Positions 11,170-23,386 of a stretch of DNA of 64,000 bases are shown here, in pieces. The stretch is from NCBI GenBank assembly GCA_015680685.1, contig MNCI01002152.1, forward strand, positions 249,344 to 313,343, given 5' to 3'. Source of the DNA: Gnetum montanum (taxonomy: Eukaryota > Streptophyta > Gnetopsida > Gnetales > Gnetaceae). The position numbers and the translations under genes are program-made. The notes beneath the pieces were generated by a model. That model did no database searches, was not told where the DNA came from, and saw only the letters and a program-made list of their open reading frames with translations. Positions within the stretch are counted from its first letter, which is position 1, and the number at the start of each line of letters is the position of its first letter.

Positions 11170-14100
11170 TATCTCTTAGATTAACTTCCTATGATGAAGC
11201 TTGAGAAGTAACCATGGATTTAGAGAGGAGTCAGTGAGAGGAGACAATGTGTAGAGAGAGGCGACATGAGCAAAAGAGAGAACCAACATCTAGAGAGAGG
11301 CCTAATCCCTCTAAGCAAGCTCATGACCATGGAAGAGAGTGTCCAATACCCACTCATGGTCCTACTATTGTAGTTTGTCATGGAGATATTATTTTTTATA
11401 GATGTGGATAACCTGGTCATCTATAGAGGGATTTCCAGAATTGTTTTGCATATGGGTAGCTAGGGCATCGAGCTTAGGAGTGCCCAACGTAGGTTGGAAG
11501 TAGCAAAGGAGGTAGAGGCCAAGGACAATGAACTCTAGTTCAAGGTGGATAGGATGCACCATTCACTTAACCCAGAAGAGGGGACCAGAGGACTCCAGGA
11601 TGGATGTATGCCTTAACAGACCAACATTTGGACATGTAGAAAAACATAGTGATGGAGATGATAGATATGATTTTGGGCTTTTTTTTGTTAATGTTATTTG
11701 ATTCCAATGCTAGCCATTCTTTCATAGATCCTATAATTGCACATCATGTAGATCTTGTATGTCATTATATTTCTCCTAGGTTGATAGTACCTTCTACTGG
11801 GGGTTATGATACTTGAGTTGATTAGGTATGTAGGAATGTGCTAGTAGAATTGGAAGGTGTGCAATGGGCTAGTGATTTACATGTTATGGCTCTTGGGATG
11901 TATGATGTAATTTAGGGGATGGATTGATTGTCAAAGTTTAATGCTAGTTTGGATTGTCAGCAAAAGCTCCTACGATTACAATCATTTGATGGTGCTCCAA
12001 TTGAGGCACAAATTTGTTTGAGGATTATGCACTTAGATTTGGTCATCTCTTGGATGTATCATAGGATCCTTCAAAAAGGGCATGAATTTTTTGTGACTAT
12101 AATCTATAAAATAGATATGGTGGAGATAGATCAAATTCCTATGGTTCATGAATTCCCTAATGTATTCTAGTCTAAATTATTAGGTTTATCAACTAGGCAA
12201 GAGATTGAGTTTGAAATTAAACTTAAACATGGTACAGAGCTTATTTCAAAGGCTCCACACAGGGTGTCTCCTATAGAGCTAGCAAAGCTAAAGATTCAAC
12301 TACAATAATTGCTAGATAAAGGCCTTATTCACCCCAGTGTATCATCATGGGATCCACCTATGCTATTGTTAAAAAGAAGGATGGGGATTTTTGGTTATGC
12401 ATAGATTATAGGTAGTTAAACTAATTGATTGTGAAAAATAGATATCCTCTACCATGCATTGGTGACTTGTTGGATCAACTTTGGGGAGCTCATGTATTCT
12501 CAAAGACTGATCTCAAGTTTGGGTATCATCAAGTGTGGGTTTGTGAGTAAGATGTATCAAATATAGCATCTAGAACATAGTATGGACACTATGAATTTTT
12601 TGTGCTACTCTTTGGGTTGATAAATGCACTAGTAGTTTTCATGCACCTCATGAATATTGTGATGTGTTCATTCCTAGATTATTTTATGATTGTGTTCATT
12701 GATGATATCTTAGTATATTCTCCTCATGAGCAATTGCATGCAGAGCACTTTTGGATGGTCTTACAGACTTTGAGTGAGAACCAAATGTATGCTTAGCCAT
12801 CCAAGTGTTCATTTTGACAATTAGACATTCAATTCTTAGGACATGTGGTGTTAGGAGCTAGTATCTTTGTAGATCCTATAAAGACTATAGTTGTTTGTGA
12901 TTGGCTTAGGCGACAATTAGTAGTGGAGGTATGAAGCTTATTGGAGTTAGTAGGATATTACCAGAGGTTTGTGGAATATTTTTCTCACATAGCATCTCCT
13001 TTGACTCGATTGTTAAGGAAGAAGGCTATCTTTACTTGGGGCCCAACTTGTTAGGCTACATTTGAGATGTTGAAACATAGATTGGTGACTACTCATGTAC
13101 TAATATCTTCTACACTAGGACATCCATATGATGTTAGTACTAATGCTTTAGGGGATGGATTTGGTTGTGTGTTAATGTAGGATGAACAGGTTGTGGCTTA
13201 TCCATCTCATCAATTGAGGTCACATGAAACTAGATATTCCATGCATGCTTTAGAATTGGGTGCTATGATCTTTACATTGAAGATTTGGTAGCATTATCTA
13301 TATGTGGAGTAGGTGACTATTTGGATTGACCATATGAGCCTTCAATATCTTATGAGTCAACCATAATTAAACCTATGACAAAATTGATGGGTGAAGCTAC
13401 TTGTTGATTTTGATTTCACTATTAAATATAGGCCTAGCAAGTTTAACAAAGTAGTAGATGCATTGAGTAGAGTGGTGAGTAAGCTTAATAAATTAACAAT
13501 CTAATCAAATTTGCAAGAGCAGATACAGGAGCAACAATGACATGGTCTTTGGTATCAGACATTAAGGAAATAGATTACCTCTGCTAGACTACTCTTTATG
13601 GATAGTCATGGAGTATTATGAAGGGATGGTTGAGAATGTGTTCCAGAAGTTCTCCAAATTCAATTGATGGATGAGGCCTAGATGAGTAGATAGCAAATGC
13701 ATCTAGGTAGTCAAAAAATGTACCAGAGTTTATGATGAATGTATTGGTGGTCTGGTATGAAGAGAAACATAGGAGAGTATGTATCTCATTGTTTCATATA
13801 CCAGCAAGTGAAGACAGAGCATCAGAGACCTTGGGGATATTTACATTCCCATGATATTCTTTAGTGGAAATGGGATGTCACTGTTATGGATTTCATTATT
13901 AGTCTTCCATGAGTCGTAGTGGTTGTGATGTTATTTTAGTAGTTTTTGATTTGTTAACAAAGTTTTTCCATTTCCTTGCACCACAATCATCTGTAAGTGT
14001 AGTAGAAACTGTGCATCTATTTCTTGTAGAGATAGTGTAGTTGCATGGTGTGACACGATGGATTATTAGTGATAAAGATGCTCAATTCATGTCACATTTT

Positions 14101-14925
14101 TTGTAGGCATTTCAGAATGAGATGGGTACAAAGCTGAATATAAGTTTGGCATATCATCCAAAAATTAATGGTCAAACTGAATGGGTGAATAAAATTCTAG
14201 AAGACATGTTGAGAGCCTGTACTTTGTAGTATAGAGAAGGTTGAAGTCAAATGCTACCATTAGCTAAATTTGCATATAACAACAACTATCAGGAGAGTTT
14301 GCAAGCAACACCATATGATATTTTATATGGTAAGCCATGTAGAACACCTTTATGTTGGGATATAATAGAAGATTTTAGCAGGTGATCACTGATTTGGTGA
14401 GGTAGACTACAAAGTAGATTCAAGAGATTCAAGATAGATTGAGAGCTACATAGGATAGGTAGGCAGCATATGCCAATCAACGTCAAAGGCCACTAGAGTT
14501 TGGAGTTAGTAATCATGTATTTCTTTGTGTTTCTTCTTTGAAAGGCCTTAATCAATTTTGTTGAAAAGGGAAATTGGCTCCTAGATACATTGGTCCCTTT
14601 TAGGTGTTACAATAGATTGGAAAAGTGGTCTATTGAATAACATTACCTCCTCATTTGGCACATGTTCATGATGCCTTTCATGTATCTATTTTATAACATT
14701 ATGTGCTTGATGAACAACATGTGATTATCCATTCAGCAATACAACTACAATATGATGTTAGTTATGTTGAGAGACTAGTAAAGATTGTTGATCATATGGT
14801 GTGATAGCTACACAGTAAAGTTGTTCCTATGATCAAAATTTTATGGAGTAGACATGGAGCTTCAGAGGCTACTTGGGAGGTAGAGACTAAGATGCACGTA
14901 GCTCATCTTGAGATCTTCCATGAGG
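11170..14925 (+). pseudogene. R1 gag C-terminus and pol (PR, RT, RNase H, IN, chromodomain)
   Basis: A gag zinc knuckle (YRCGQPGHL with the outer Cys codons mutated) lies at about 11395-11435. Protease is at about 11640-11800 with LFDSNASHSFI, the active-site DSG changed to DSN. RT is at about 12170-12830 with [12 protein letters not shown] and FIDD at 12695-12706. RNase H is at about 12990-13480 (HETRYSMHALELGA, WIDHMSLQYLM, VDALSR). Integrase runs from about 13600 to 14650. The tail near 14770-14910 (YVERLVKIVD, GASEATWEVETKMH) is a chromodomain-like module. Stops are many; at YR*LN* (about 12413-12424) both are at expected Gln codons. The protein would have made and integrated element DNA. 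Confidence 0.9.
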
Positions 14926-14947
14926 AAGATTCCCAAGGAGGGGAAAG
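14923..14947 (+). promoter_or_regulatory. Polypurine tract of R1
   Basis: A purine-rich stretch ending AAGGAGGGGAAAG directly before the LTR start TGTTACACC. Confidence 0.8.
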
Positions 14948-17668
14948 TGTTACACCTCACCTAGAGCTAGTAGGTATGGTCATATGCTTATGATTTAGAC
15001 ATTACATGTGGAGCCTTGGTGGATTTTTAAGCACAATTTAATGTATTTTATATGTTATGAGGCTTCATTTTTATGTTACGACTATGATGTATTTACGTGC
15101 TTAACTAACATGATTATGTACACTAGCCTTGTGTGATGTGTTAGATAGGTGATGTTGCTGGTAGGGGTGTTATATTAGGGTACAAGAGAACCTATTTGGT
15201 ATGTCTTTATGCTTTATGTGTGATTTTGGTATGTAGGAAATTGTACTATAACCCTATGTTGCATGATGTTCAAGTGTGGTTTTGGCATATGAATGTGTAG
15301 AGCATATGATAAGGATCTCGATGGTTCAAATGAATTTTGATTTAGAGTCTCGGTGTGTTTGTTACACAAGATTAAAGTTTATGATATTAGTTGCAAAGAT
15401 GGAAATTGAAAATAACTTATGAAAACTAATTTTGAAAAAAAAATTAATAAAGAATTTAAATGAAAAATAAAAAGAAAAAAAGAAAAAGTAATTCATGTGA
15501 TGTGAGGAGAGCACATTGTTGGTGTTCTTTTATGTTAACATAAAGGAAACATATAGGTTTTATGTTTATTCTATTCCCACTGCAAATGTTTACCACCATC
15601 CATTTTGGTCGCCACCCATAAGAATTGGATTTTGGGATTCTTTTTTTTTTGTTCATAGAAACAAAAAAGCATAGGAGTCTGTTTTCTACCATTTTCTTTT
15701 AACTCTCTTCTTTTTATAGATTTTGAGCCTTGTGGATGCTTTTTTCTTGTTCTTAACTTGGATTTGGGATTTCTGTGGTCATATCTACATGTGTGTAGAA
15801 CTTGTTGGGAGTGAAATAGAGTCCTACCAAATTTTTGAAGATTTTCTACTTTTTTGAACCTTTTGGCCCCAACAATTTTAATTGGTGGATTGTCTTTACC
15901 TTTTCCTTGTCTTTTTGTGTTGGATTAGTGTATATGATTGCATGCTGGGGGCATGTGGGGTGAATAGCTCAAAGTCTAATCATAGGCATGTTATTTTTTC
16001 ATATTTTCCAAAATTGTACAATTTTGGTTACAAATTATTTATTAATATATATGGGATGTATGGGATGATGTGGACTTGTGGAATATGATCTGTGGTGTTG
16101 ATGAGCCTTGTATGATTGGAATATGCTATTTGTGGGACCTATTAGGGCACAAGAATTTTTTTGGCCATTCCAAATATTATTTAAATATTATTTTATTAAT
16201 CAAACTTTGAACATGCATAACTTGGCTTCCGGGAGTCCAATTTAGGTAAAATTAGTGTCATTGGGATTATTGTGAAAAGTACTTTCTAATTGTGGGATTA
16301 GTTTTTTCTTTGGGCATATATCATTTTGAAAGTTATTATAGTGGTCACTTGTATGGAAGCATGTGTCTTTTGAGAAATATGGTATTTTTTAGTCATATCG
16401 AGGTCTTCATGTTGTCTTGTTGGATCATGGTATTGTTTTTTATGGAATGATTGTAATCGTTAGGGATAGATCTATGCGGTCATGTTTGGTTGGGTGGGTT
16501 ACGCTTATGACATGTGTTGGTGTAAGCTAGCTAGATTGTGTATATGTTTTCGCAATGACACTTGTGATTGTCGTTGGTGGGTGGTGCTAGCATGAGGGTG
16601 TGAACCGATTGGTGATGAGGCACCTTGGAGGGAGTATGGATTGACCTCCACTATGATGCATTGATGAGGCTCCTATCTCAGGCCTCATCTTGAGAGTGGG
16701 AGAGCATAGGTGTGATCATCCTTATGGCTGGTTCGTGGCATAGGTGTGTTCATCCCTATCGCCAGTTCTCTAGAAGGCTAGGTTGCGGGTCACAAGTTGA
16801 TGGACCCTAGCATTGATTAGATATATAAAAGACTAATAAAAGACCTATAGGTAATGGCTATTATGAGTACTCATGACAATGTTTCACATGCTACATTGAG
16901 CATGGATATGATAGCAACCACATGGGCTATGTATGTGATAGTATTAGTTTGTGAGTCATACTATTGAGAATAGGTGTTTTTTTTGGGGTTATGATTGTGT
17001 GGATCATGGACTATTTATGGTATATCATGGGTGTGATGACATGGGCATGATAGATGATATCAGACTATAACCTTGTTTGTGATTGTGTAATTGTATGATA
17101 GTATGTTAGCTTTATAGATGATATGGTCTGTGTTGTTTTCAGCATGCATAAGACTAAGAGTGTTGTAGGTTTCCTTGTACCCCACTCCTCCTCTAATGAG
17201 CACTTTTCAACCATCTAGCAAGGGTAGTGTAAAGGCTTCCCACTTAGTTGTGTACTAAATCTATTTAATTACATGTGAAAGGCATAGGAGCCTAGACAAG
17301 CATGGAGAGGAAGGGTAGAGGAGGGGAAAATCTTCTATGCTTGGTTGATGTTTATTTTCATGTATAATACTGTGGACTAGATACCCTTGTATCAAAGTCT
17401 CTATACTCTTCTATATATGATAATAAGGGTTATGTGTTTTTTTTCTTGTATTTTTATAGAGTAGTGTATAGTTTACTTTATGTAGAGACATGCATTTTTA
17501 TAATGTGATAAATATGTTTAGTTTTTGGTATGGTAGGAAAGTTCTATATCATTTAACTTTACTTATTATCATGTATTCTATACATTATTGGTTCTAGATA
17601 TCATGCTTCCATATAAGATTAGTTGATCCTAGGCATCACCCTACCCTAAGCTAGGGTAAGGTGTCACA
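14948..17668 (+). repeat. 3' LTR of R1 (2,721 bp)
   Basis: It begins TGTTACACCTCACC after the polypurine tract and ends GGTAAGGTGTCACA. The last ~880 bp match the remnant 5' LTR. The same LTR family appears inverted at 50611-55738. A TATA-like ATATATAAAAG occurs near 16820. The frames inside it are not conserved between copies. Confidence 0.9.
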
Positions 17669-17730
17669 ATAATTGAATCCATGATCTAGAGCTTTCAAAT
17701 CAAGAGTCTTACCATTAGGCTAATACCTCA
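17669..17730 (-). other. tRNA-like / SINE head with pol III boxes
   Basis: On the minus strand this reads GGTATTAGCCTAATGG (A-box-like, about 17711-17727), then a tRNA-like arm, then ATGGATTCAAT (B-box-like, about 17672-17682). The arrangement matches tRNA-derived SINE heads that start GGT-TTAGCC-AGTGG. Its downstream body would lie below 17669 but is replaced by R1, so R1 may have inserted just past the B box. It does not fold as a complete tRNA and is not called a tRNA gene. Confidence 0.4.
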
Positions 17731-18584
17731 TTATTATTCTTGACAAGGTTTACCATTTTTATTAGAGACAAACCTGAATATCCCTATAAAAACAAGCTAG
17801 AATCGTAACATTTAGAAATAAAAAATAACTACATCAATAATGTTCTTCATCCTCATCATTATTATAAAGATATGTTTTATTATTTTTAATTATTATTACA
17901 AAGATATATAGACAATAGTCATCATAGGTTGGATTCCAATGGACAATGTTGAATTAAGAATAATAAAATTTACATAAAAGAAATTAGAAAATTTGTGTAG
18001 TATGATAGATTGAATAGTTTTAGTAGTCTTATATTGTATGTTACTTCCTTTGTTCAAGCATGTGATTTTTGGTTTGTAAGTTAGAGGTTTGACTCCAAGG
18101 GATATCCTAATTTAAGACCATCATGATGTTATTATGCATGTTTTGCTTGAGTTTTATGAAAATATCATCTTGGATATATATAATCAAATAGATTTTAGGT
18201 TGTAACCCCCTCCCCTAACCCAATGTTGGTTAAATGATATAGCTTGGAGTTTCCAAGTTACATGTTCTATTTTAATAGGTATGTTGATTTGACATACCAT
18301 CATGTTGAACAAAAGTATCATGAAAGTTTCATGTTGACTATCTATGCTTGGGGCACATAGAATCATCTAGTGAGGTTCCAAACCCACCCCTAAAAAAATG
18401 AAATAAAAAAATTAAAAAGAAATCCACATCAATTCAAAACTATAAAACACATATTTTTTGCAGAATCCATAACCTCCTCCATTCATGATTAGCTCTTGGT
18501 CGAGTTTTTTGAAAACTTTTGAAGCTTAGATTTAAGATTTTGGGAGATAAGGAGGACCTTATTTCTCCTATGTAACTTGACAAG
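17731..18584. other. Unassigned; possible LTR of the copia fragment
   Basis: No frame or family recognised. Position just upstream of a copia-like primer site and gag makes an eroded LTR plausible, but no start could be placed. A B-box-like GGTTTGACTCC at 18086-18096 has no A-box partner. Confidence 0.25.
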
Positions 18585-19652
18585 AGGTATCAAATTTGAA
18601 GGGTGCAAAAATATAGAGAAGAAGATGGCCCCTACAAAAGACATTTCAAGGGGTAGTGTTATCTTTAATTAGTTTTAAAATTTCTCCTATTGGTCCTATT
18701 TGATGAGATCTCTATTTCAATTAAATTAGGTTTGGATATTTATTAAAAATGAATTGGGTATTCCATAAAATGTAAATACATTAAGTAGAAAAAAAATAAT
18801 CAATTAGAGAACACATTAAGTATAGAACAAAAGAAGTAACTAGAAAAAGGACAAAAAGTTAGATGTCCTAGCTAGAATGATAATTTGTACAAGTTTTAAT
18901 GAGTCCATTAAGACTAGGGTTATTTGTAAAGAGATCATAAAAGAGTATTGGGACATACTCCAAGAAGAATTAACAGTATCATGATAGATAGGAAACTTAA
19001 AGAGCTAAATATTAGGATAGAGTTTAATAATATGAAGATGATGAAGGGTGAGCGGCTTGTATACCTTTTGGAAAGGCTTATCATAACCCTTAGAAATCTT
19101 ACTGAATTCAATTGTAACTACACCATGGAGGAAAAGATGAAAAAATGTGATATAAATATTTTATATGGATTATAAGTTCACTCATGTAATCATTATCATC
19201 ATGCAAACAAAAGACCTCTCTAGTTACACTGTTAATGAGTTAGTCTCATTTCTTAAAACTCTTGTAGAGCTAAAAATACCAAGCTAAAGTTAAAAAATGC
19301 TTATGTAGCACAAAATCCTCAAAGGGGTGGAGTGGTAGAGGAAGAAATTTTTATCTTAAGAAATATCAATTCTCTTTTAAGAAAAAAGGTAACCTTCAAG
19401 AGGTAACTTAAGAGGAAGAGAGTAATCAAAAGAAAGAGATGGGCAAAGAGATGGGAGAAGTAACTTAGAGCAAAGTGATAACTTTCAAAGTGGATCTTCA
19501 TTGATTCCATGGTGTAAACATTGCAATAATTATGAGTGCTATGAAGATACATGTTGGCTAAAGAAGGGGCTTCAAGACTTGATCATTGAAGACAACTCTT
19601 CCAGGAAAGTCCAAGATGATAACCTACCTCAATACTCTTAAGAAAAAGGTAA
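18585..19652 (+). pseudogene. Ty1/copia primer site and gag fragment
   Basis: AGGTATCAAATTT (18585-18597) resembles the TGGTATCAGAGC primer site. An ATG at 18625 opens MAPTKDISRGS. The stretch 18948-19175 contains ELNIRIEFNNMKMMKGERLVYL, NLTEFNCNYTMEEKM and INILYGL, typical of copia Gag (UBN2-type). A knuckle at 19513-19554 has Cys at its 1st, 4th and 14th positions but Cys in place of His at the 9th, followed by Trp. It is cut at 19652 by an LTR; protease, integrase and RT are absent. Frameshifts separate the parts. Confidence 0.7.
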
Positions 19653-20491
19653 TGATGAGTAGCCTATATCCCCTACACCCAACCATATGAATCATAAGTG
19701 TTCACTAGTAATCTAGTCAAATTTTGTGGACTTAGTTCCTAATTTTGCTTATAGTCTTAAACTATGAAGCAAGGGGTTTTATGATTGTTGGCTTCCTAAC
19801 TTACACTTGTCTTATCAGTATGTATGGTTAAATGTGAGTTAGGGCTCATGATCATTTTTATAAGTATTTTTATATACTTTCTTATCTTAATAGGTAAATA
19901 GTTTAATGAAGAATTAACACTTAATTATCTAACTACTTAGCTAATATAATAACTAGCTATCCTAATGTAAAGTAATTGTTCCCACTTATCGTACACATCC
20001 TAAACTAGTATCAATGCTACTGGGTTACCAAGTGGTTATTATTGGGCATAACAAATGACCATTGTTGGGATTACCAAGCACAACTAGTCATGCTCGAAGT
20101 GGTCATACTTATGATTTTATGACTAATTATATTAATTAATTGAAATAATGAATGTCAATTGCATTTAAAACAAAGTGTAGGTAGGAAAGAGTAAACTAAT
20201 CCAAGTGCTACAATGAATATCATAAATATTGACTTTACTGTCATTCATGCTAATGTATTCAAGTACATGGTATTCAAATAAAGCACTGTACAACATCTTT
20301 AATTCATAGTGCAGGCACTTAGAGGAAAAATATTCTAGCTCTAGAGAAATCAAACTATAAGGGCTTCATTATGCTATGAATTTAAGATGTCATAAATGCA
20401 GGTGACAACCACATTTATATAGGCTTTTCTTGCATCAACATTAATGCATCTACATCAATGCATCTAACCATGCATCAATGGGGATACATCA
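19653..20491 (-). repeat. Isolated minus-strand LTR of the Athila-like family (839 bp)
   Basis: The plus strand begins TGATGAGTAGCC..CCCCTACACCCAACCATATGAAT, matching the ends of the G LTRs at 37556 and 42686, and ends GGGGATACATCA. On the minus strand a TATATAAA box lies at 20414-20421 with 14-bp repeats upstream of it (20431-20491). No primer site or polypurine tract adjoins it, so it is a solo LTR or remnant. Flanks (copia gag, D0 env-like) differ and show no clear target duplication, so a rearrangement is likely. Confidence 0.75.
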
Positions 20492-22158
20492 ATGAGGTTA
20501 TGCCAATGCATGCCCATCTATATAAAGTGAGAGAAAGCTCTATCAGGTCCATCATTTCCACATATCTAGCAAGTGGACACATGTCATTACTAATAGGAGG
20601 AGAGGATGACTGGGCACAACAAATCTTAGGGAATGTTGATCATTCCAAGTCATGCTAGAAATTGGTGAAGGAGTCACAGTGGTGATTATGTAGCACCAAG
20701 ATGTAGTAGGAGCAACTAAAGTTATAACAAACCATATCAAAGAATCATTAAAGTTCCTATTGTGTCATCGGTTGATATTTTTGGAGCAAGAGATGCTCAA
20801 ATGCTTGCTGGTACCCCAATGAATCCTATGGAACATGAGGATATACTGGATAGACTATCACATAGACTATTGCAGATGGGTGAAGTCATGCAAAACCTTT
20901 TTAATATCCTAAGTCATATCATTGTAGTATAGTCTAATTTAATTTCGACAAAGGAAAATTTGGTTATGGAATAAACCAAAGTTGAACATGCTAAAAATGA
21001 AGTACAAAGGCTACAAGAAGAGTTAGTAGTTCTAAGATTTGAAAAGAGAGAGCATGCACAGTTCATATTGCTAGACCAACTTGATCAGCTTAGAACTAAT
21101 CACATGAGGTATTTGATTGGCTAGAACATGTAGATGGAGAAGGAGAATGAAAAGGAAATGTGGAATGCATTTTTCACAAAAGCATGAACATTTGCACATG
21201 TTAAAGCTCTCATCGCCTTATAAGAAGAAAACAAAAAGCTCATTGTTGAAAATACCAAGTTGACAAATGTAGAAAAGTAGAAAAATATTCTTAAGGAAAA
21301 AATTCACCAACTAAGAGAACAACTCATGAGAGTCAACTAGGATATGATTTTCTTGGGTAGAGAAAATAATAATTGCTCAATTAAGGAAATATTCACCATT
21401 CATAAAAAATCTATAATCGAAATAAGCATATGGCAGAATAAGGACAAGAAACATGAGCAATTGAAGGAGCATTTCAGAGATAGGATGGGCATTTATAAGA
21501 AAATAAATGAAAAATAAATCTAGATGGAAAAGGCCAAAATCAATTCCCTCTTTGCCTAAAATCTAGATTGGCAATTCATCTTGGATAGTCTTGCCCATGT
21601 CCACTAGGCCAAGGTGAAGAATAAAACTTGTAGATAGAGGAGTTGACAAAATACATGGGGTTAATGAACCTTTGCTATGCTAACTTAGCCATGTCAATAG
21701 CAAGTTGGCCTCAGAATGAGCTTGAGTAATAGGTAGCGATAGTTTATGTCATGTACAAGAAGAAGTTTTCCAACAAAAAAGATGCATTACAAAAACTACA
21801 TGTGGAAAACCCCAACATATAAATTATTAAAGCTAGCTACTAGTAGTAAAAGGATGTAGTAGTAAACATAGCATGTTGAATGTTAGATTACCAAGAACTT
21901 AGAAAGACAACTAGAGATTTTGAAGAGAAAAGAAGGTAGTTTGTGGCTTAGTACATGAAGGCCAACAAAATGTTTCCATAGCTACCATGTCCATGGGATG
22001 TACCTACTTCATCCAACATTGTTTAACAAGCATGGATGGTATATGACCGAAGGACAAAAGTAGAGAAGCTTTAGGCACTCCTAAATTGCTATCAATTTCA
22101 AAAGCCTAATGATAAGGGGAAGAAGCTAATGGAAGAGCCTCCACTACCTAGAACATGA
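20492..22158 (+). pseudogene. Env-like coiled-coil tail of element D0
   Basis: About 20580-20760 aligns with T near 60950-61020 (GGTGAT.ATGTAGCACCAAG). From 20930 to 21600 the translation is Glu/Lys/Leu-rich with heptad spacing (VQRLQEELVVL, LLDQLDQLRTN, LREQLMRV), a coiled coil. It ends at TGA 22156-22158, 207 bp before the LTR at 22366, matching the spacing in A and T. The N-terminal part is missing at the junction with the LTR at 20491. Many TAG stops interrupt it. Confidence 0.65.
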
Positions 22159-22365
22159 ACTACATTGTGCTACTACAAATTTTGTTTTTTATTTTGTGTT
22201 TTATCATGTTACTATGTTATTTTGTAAAAACACCACTAAAACATTCTAAGTTAGGTAAATAGTTAGTTAGTCATGTTAAGTTGAGTTTACCTCCCAATCT
22301 TGAAGGGGACTCTCTTGTCATTTTACTTTAACTTGAGGACAAGTTTCTAGTTATTTGCAGGGATA

Positions 22366-23243
22366 TAATAAAGTTAAATTTTTGGAGAATACGATATCAC
22401 TGTAATGAGATTGTATTAACAATGTCATAATCCATGTTATGTTATCATTGATGCAATGTCTCAGGATCTATGCAACCCTGTAAATACTGATACTTGGACA
22501 TAAAATCAACAACTTTTCTTTCCAATTCTTAGAGAAACTCTTGCAATTTCTTTTTGTACTTAGCGATAAAGTGAATGCCTACATTATGATGTTTAGTAGT
22601 TGAATGGAATATTTATTTGAGTGAATTATACTTGGATATATTTTATGACAAAAATAAAGATTAAGATTTCTTTCCATCATTGTATCATCCACTTAGTTTT
22701 ATTTGTTTACTTAGCATAATTTTCTTGTTTTCTTAGCTTAATCATTTACATTTTCCAAGAACTTTATTTTACTTGTTCATTACTAAAGTGGAATGAGTAC
22801 CAATGGTTTTGAGCATTAAAGTGTAATCATTTGGTAACCCAGTAGTGGTTTCACTAGACTCTCTCAGTGGTGAATTCACTTGGTAATCCTAGTAATGGTT
22901 ACATGAGTTCAAGGCATGTTTGGTAAGCTAGGAATGGATGCACATTGCTATAGGATATAATATATTTACATTTTTATTTTTTTTAGATTTACCATTTAAA
23001 TTCATTTTCATTACGTTTGTACTTAGAAGTAAAATGAGTCTTACAACATCACATAACATATGCTTGATTGTGAGTTAAAACATACACTTAGACTTCACTA
23101 ACTCAAGGTGAGAAGATGATGATCATGAAGTTATTATCAATAAATAGCATAATTACATTTTCTATCAGTGGATTATGATCTGGTCATGCACTAGCACTCA
23201 TGACTTATATGGTAGAGTGTTGGGATTGCTCCATCACTCATCA
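22366..23243 (+). repeat. LTR shared by D0 (as 3' LTR) and D (as 5' LTR), 878 bp
   Basis: It starts TAATAAAGTT (TGATGA with two G-to-A changes) after a purine-rich GCAGGGATA and ends CACTCATCA. A polypurine-like tract with env-like tail lies on its left and a primer site with gag on its right. Having both means it joins two elements in tandem. Confidence 0.75.
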
Positions 23244-23262
23244 TTGGCAATGTTGCTAGGGA
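23244..23262 (+). promoter_or_regulatory. Primer-binding site of D (tRNA-Asp-like)
   Basis: TTGGCAATGTTGCTAGGGA directly follows the LTR and is a decayed form of TGGCGCCGTTGCCGGGGA, the site typical of Athila/Tat-branch elements. The equivalent sites of T and G support the same ancestor. Confidence 0.7.
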
Positions 23263-23386
23263 TGTGTCAATGTGGGCTAAGTAATTGATCTTACAAAGTT
23301 CATTGTATTAAGAATCAAAAAGTCTATCCTTATACATTGAAAAAATTTCAATAACACACACATAATTAAGTGTCACATATATAAAA

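Larger units (their letters stand above)
8128..17668 (+). mobile_element. R1: Tekay/Del-type Ty3/gypsy chromovirus, decayed
   Basis: The order is LTR end, tRNA-iMet-like primer site, gag with zinc knuckle, protease, RT, RNase H, integrase, chromodomain-like tail, polypurine tract and full 3' LTR. The 5' LTR keeps only its last 878 bp because copy A replaced the rest, so the left target duplication is lost. An unidentified insertion of about 1.4 kb splits gag. The chromodomain-like tail and long LTR are typical of Tekay/Del elements. No frame is intact. Confidence 0.9.

Noticed and set aside
18086-18096. B-box-like GGTTTGACTCC as a second SINE or tRNA gene
   Set aside because: No A-box at the expected distance and no foldable tRNA arms.
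20519-20526. CTATATAAAG in D0 as another internal env-like promoter
   Set aside because: The sequence right after it already aligns with the middle of the env-like ORF, so it is not in the promoter position.
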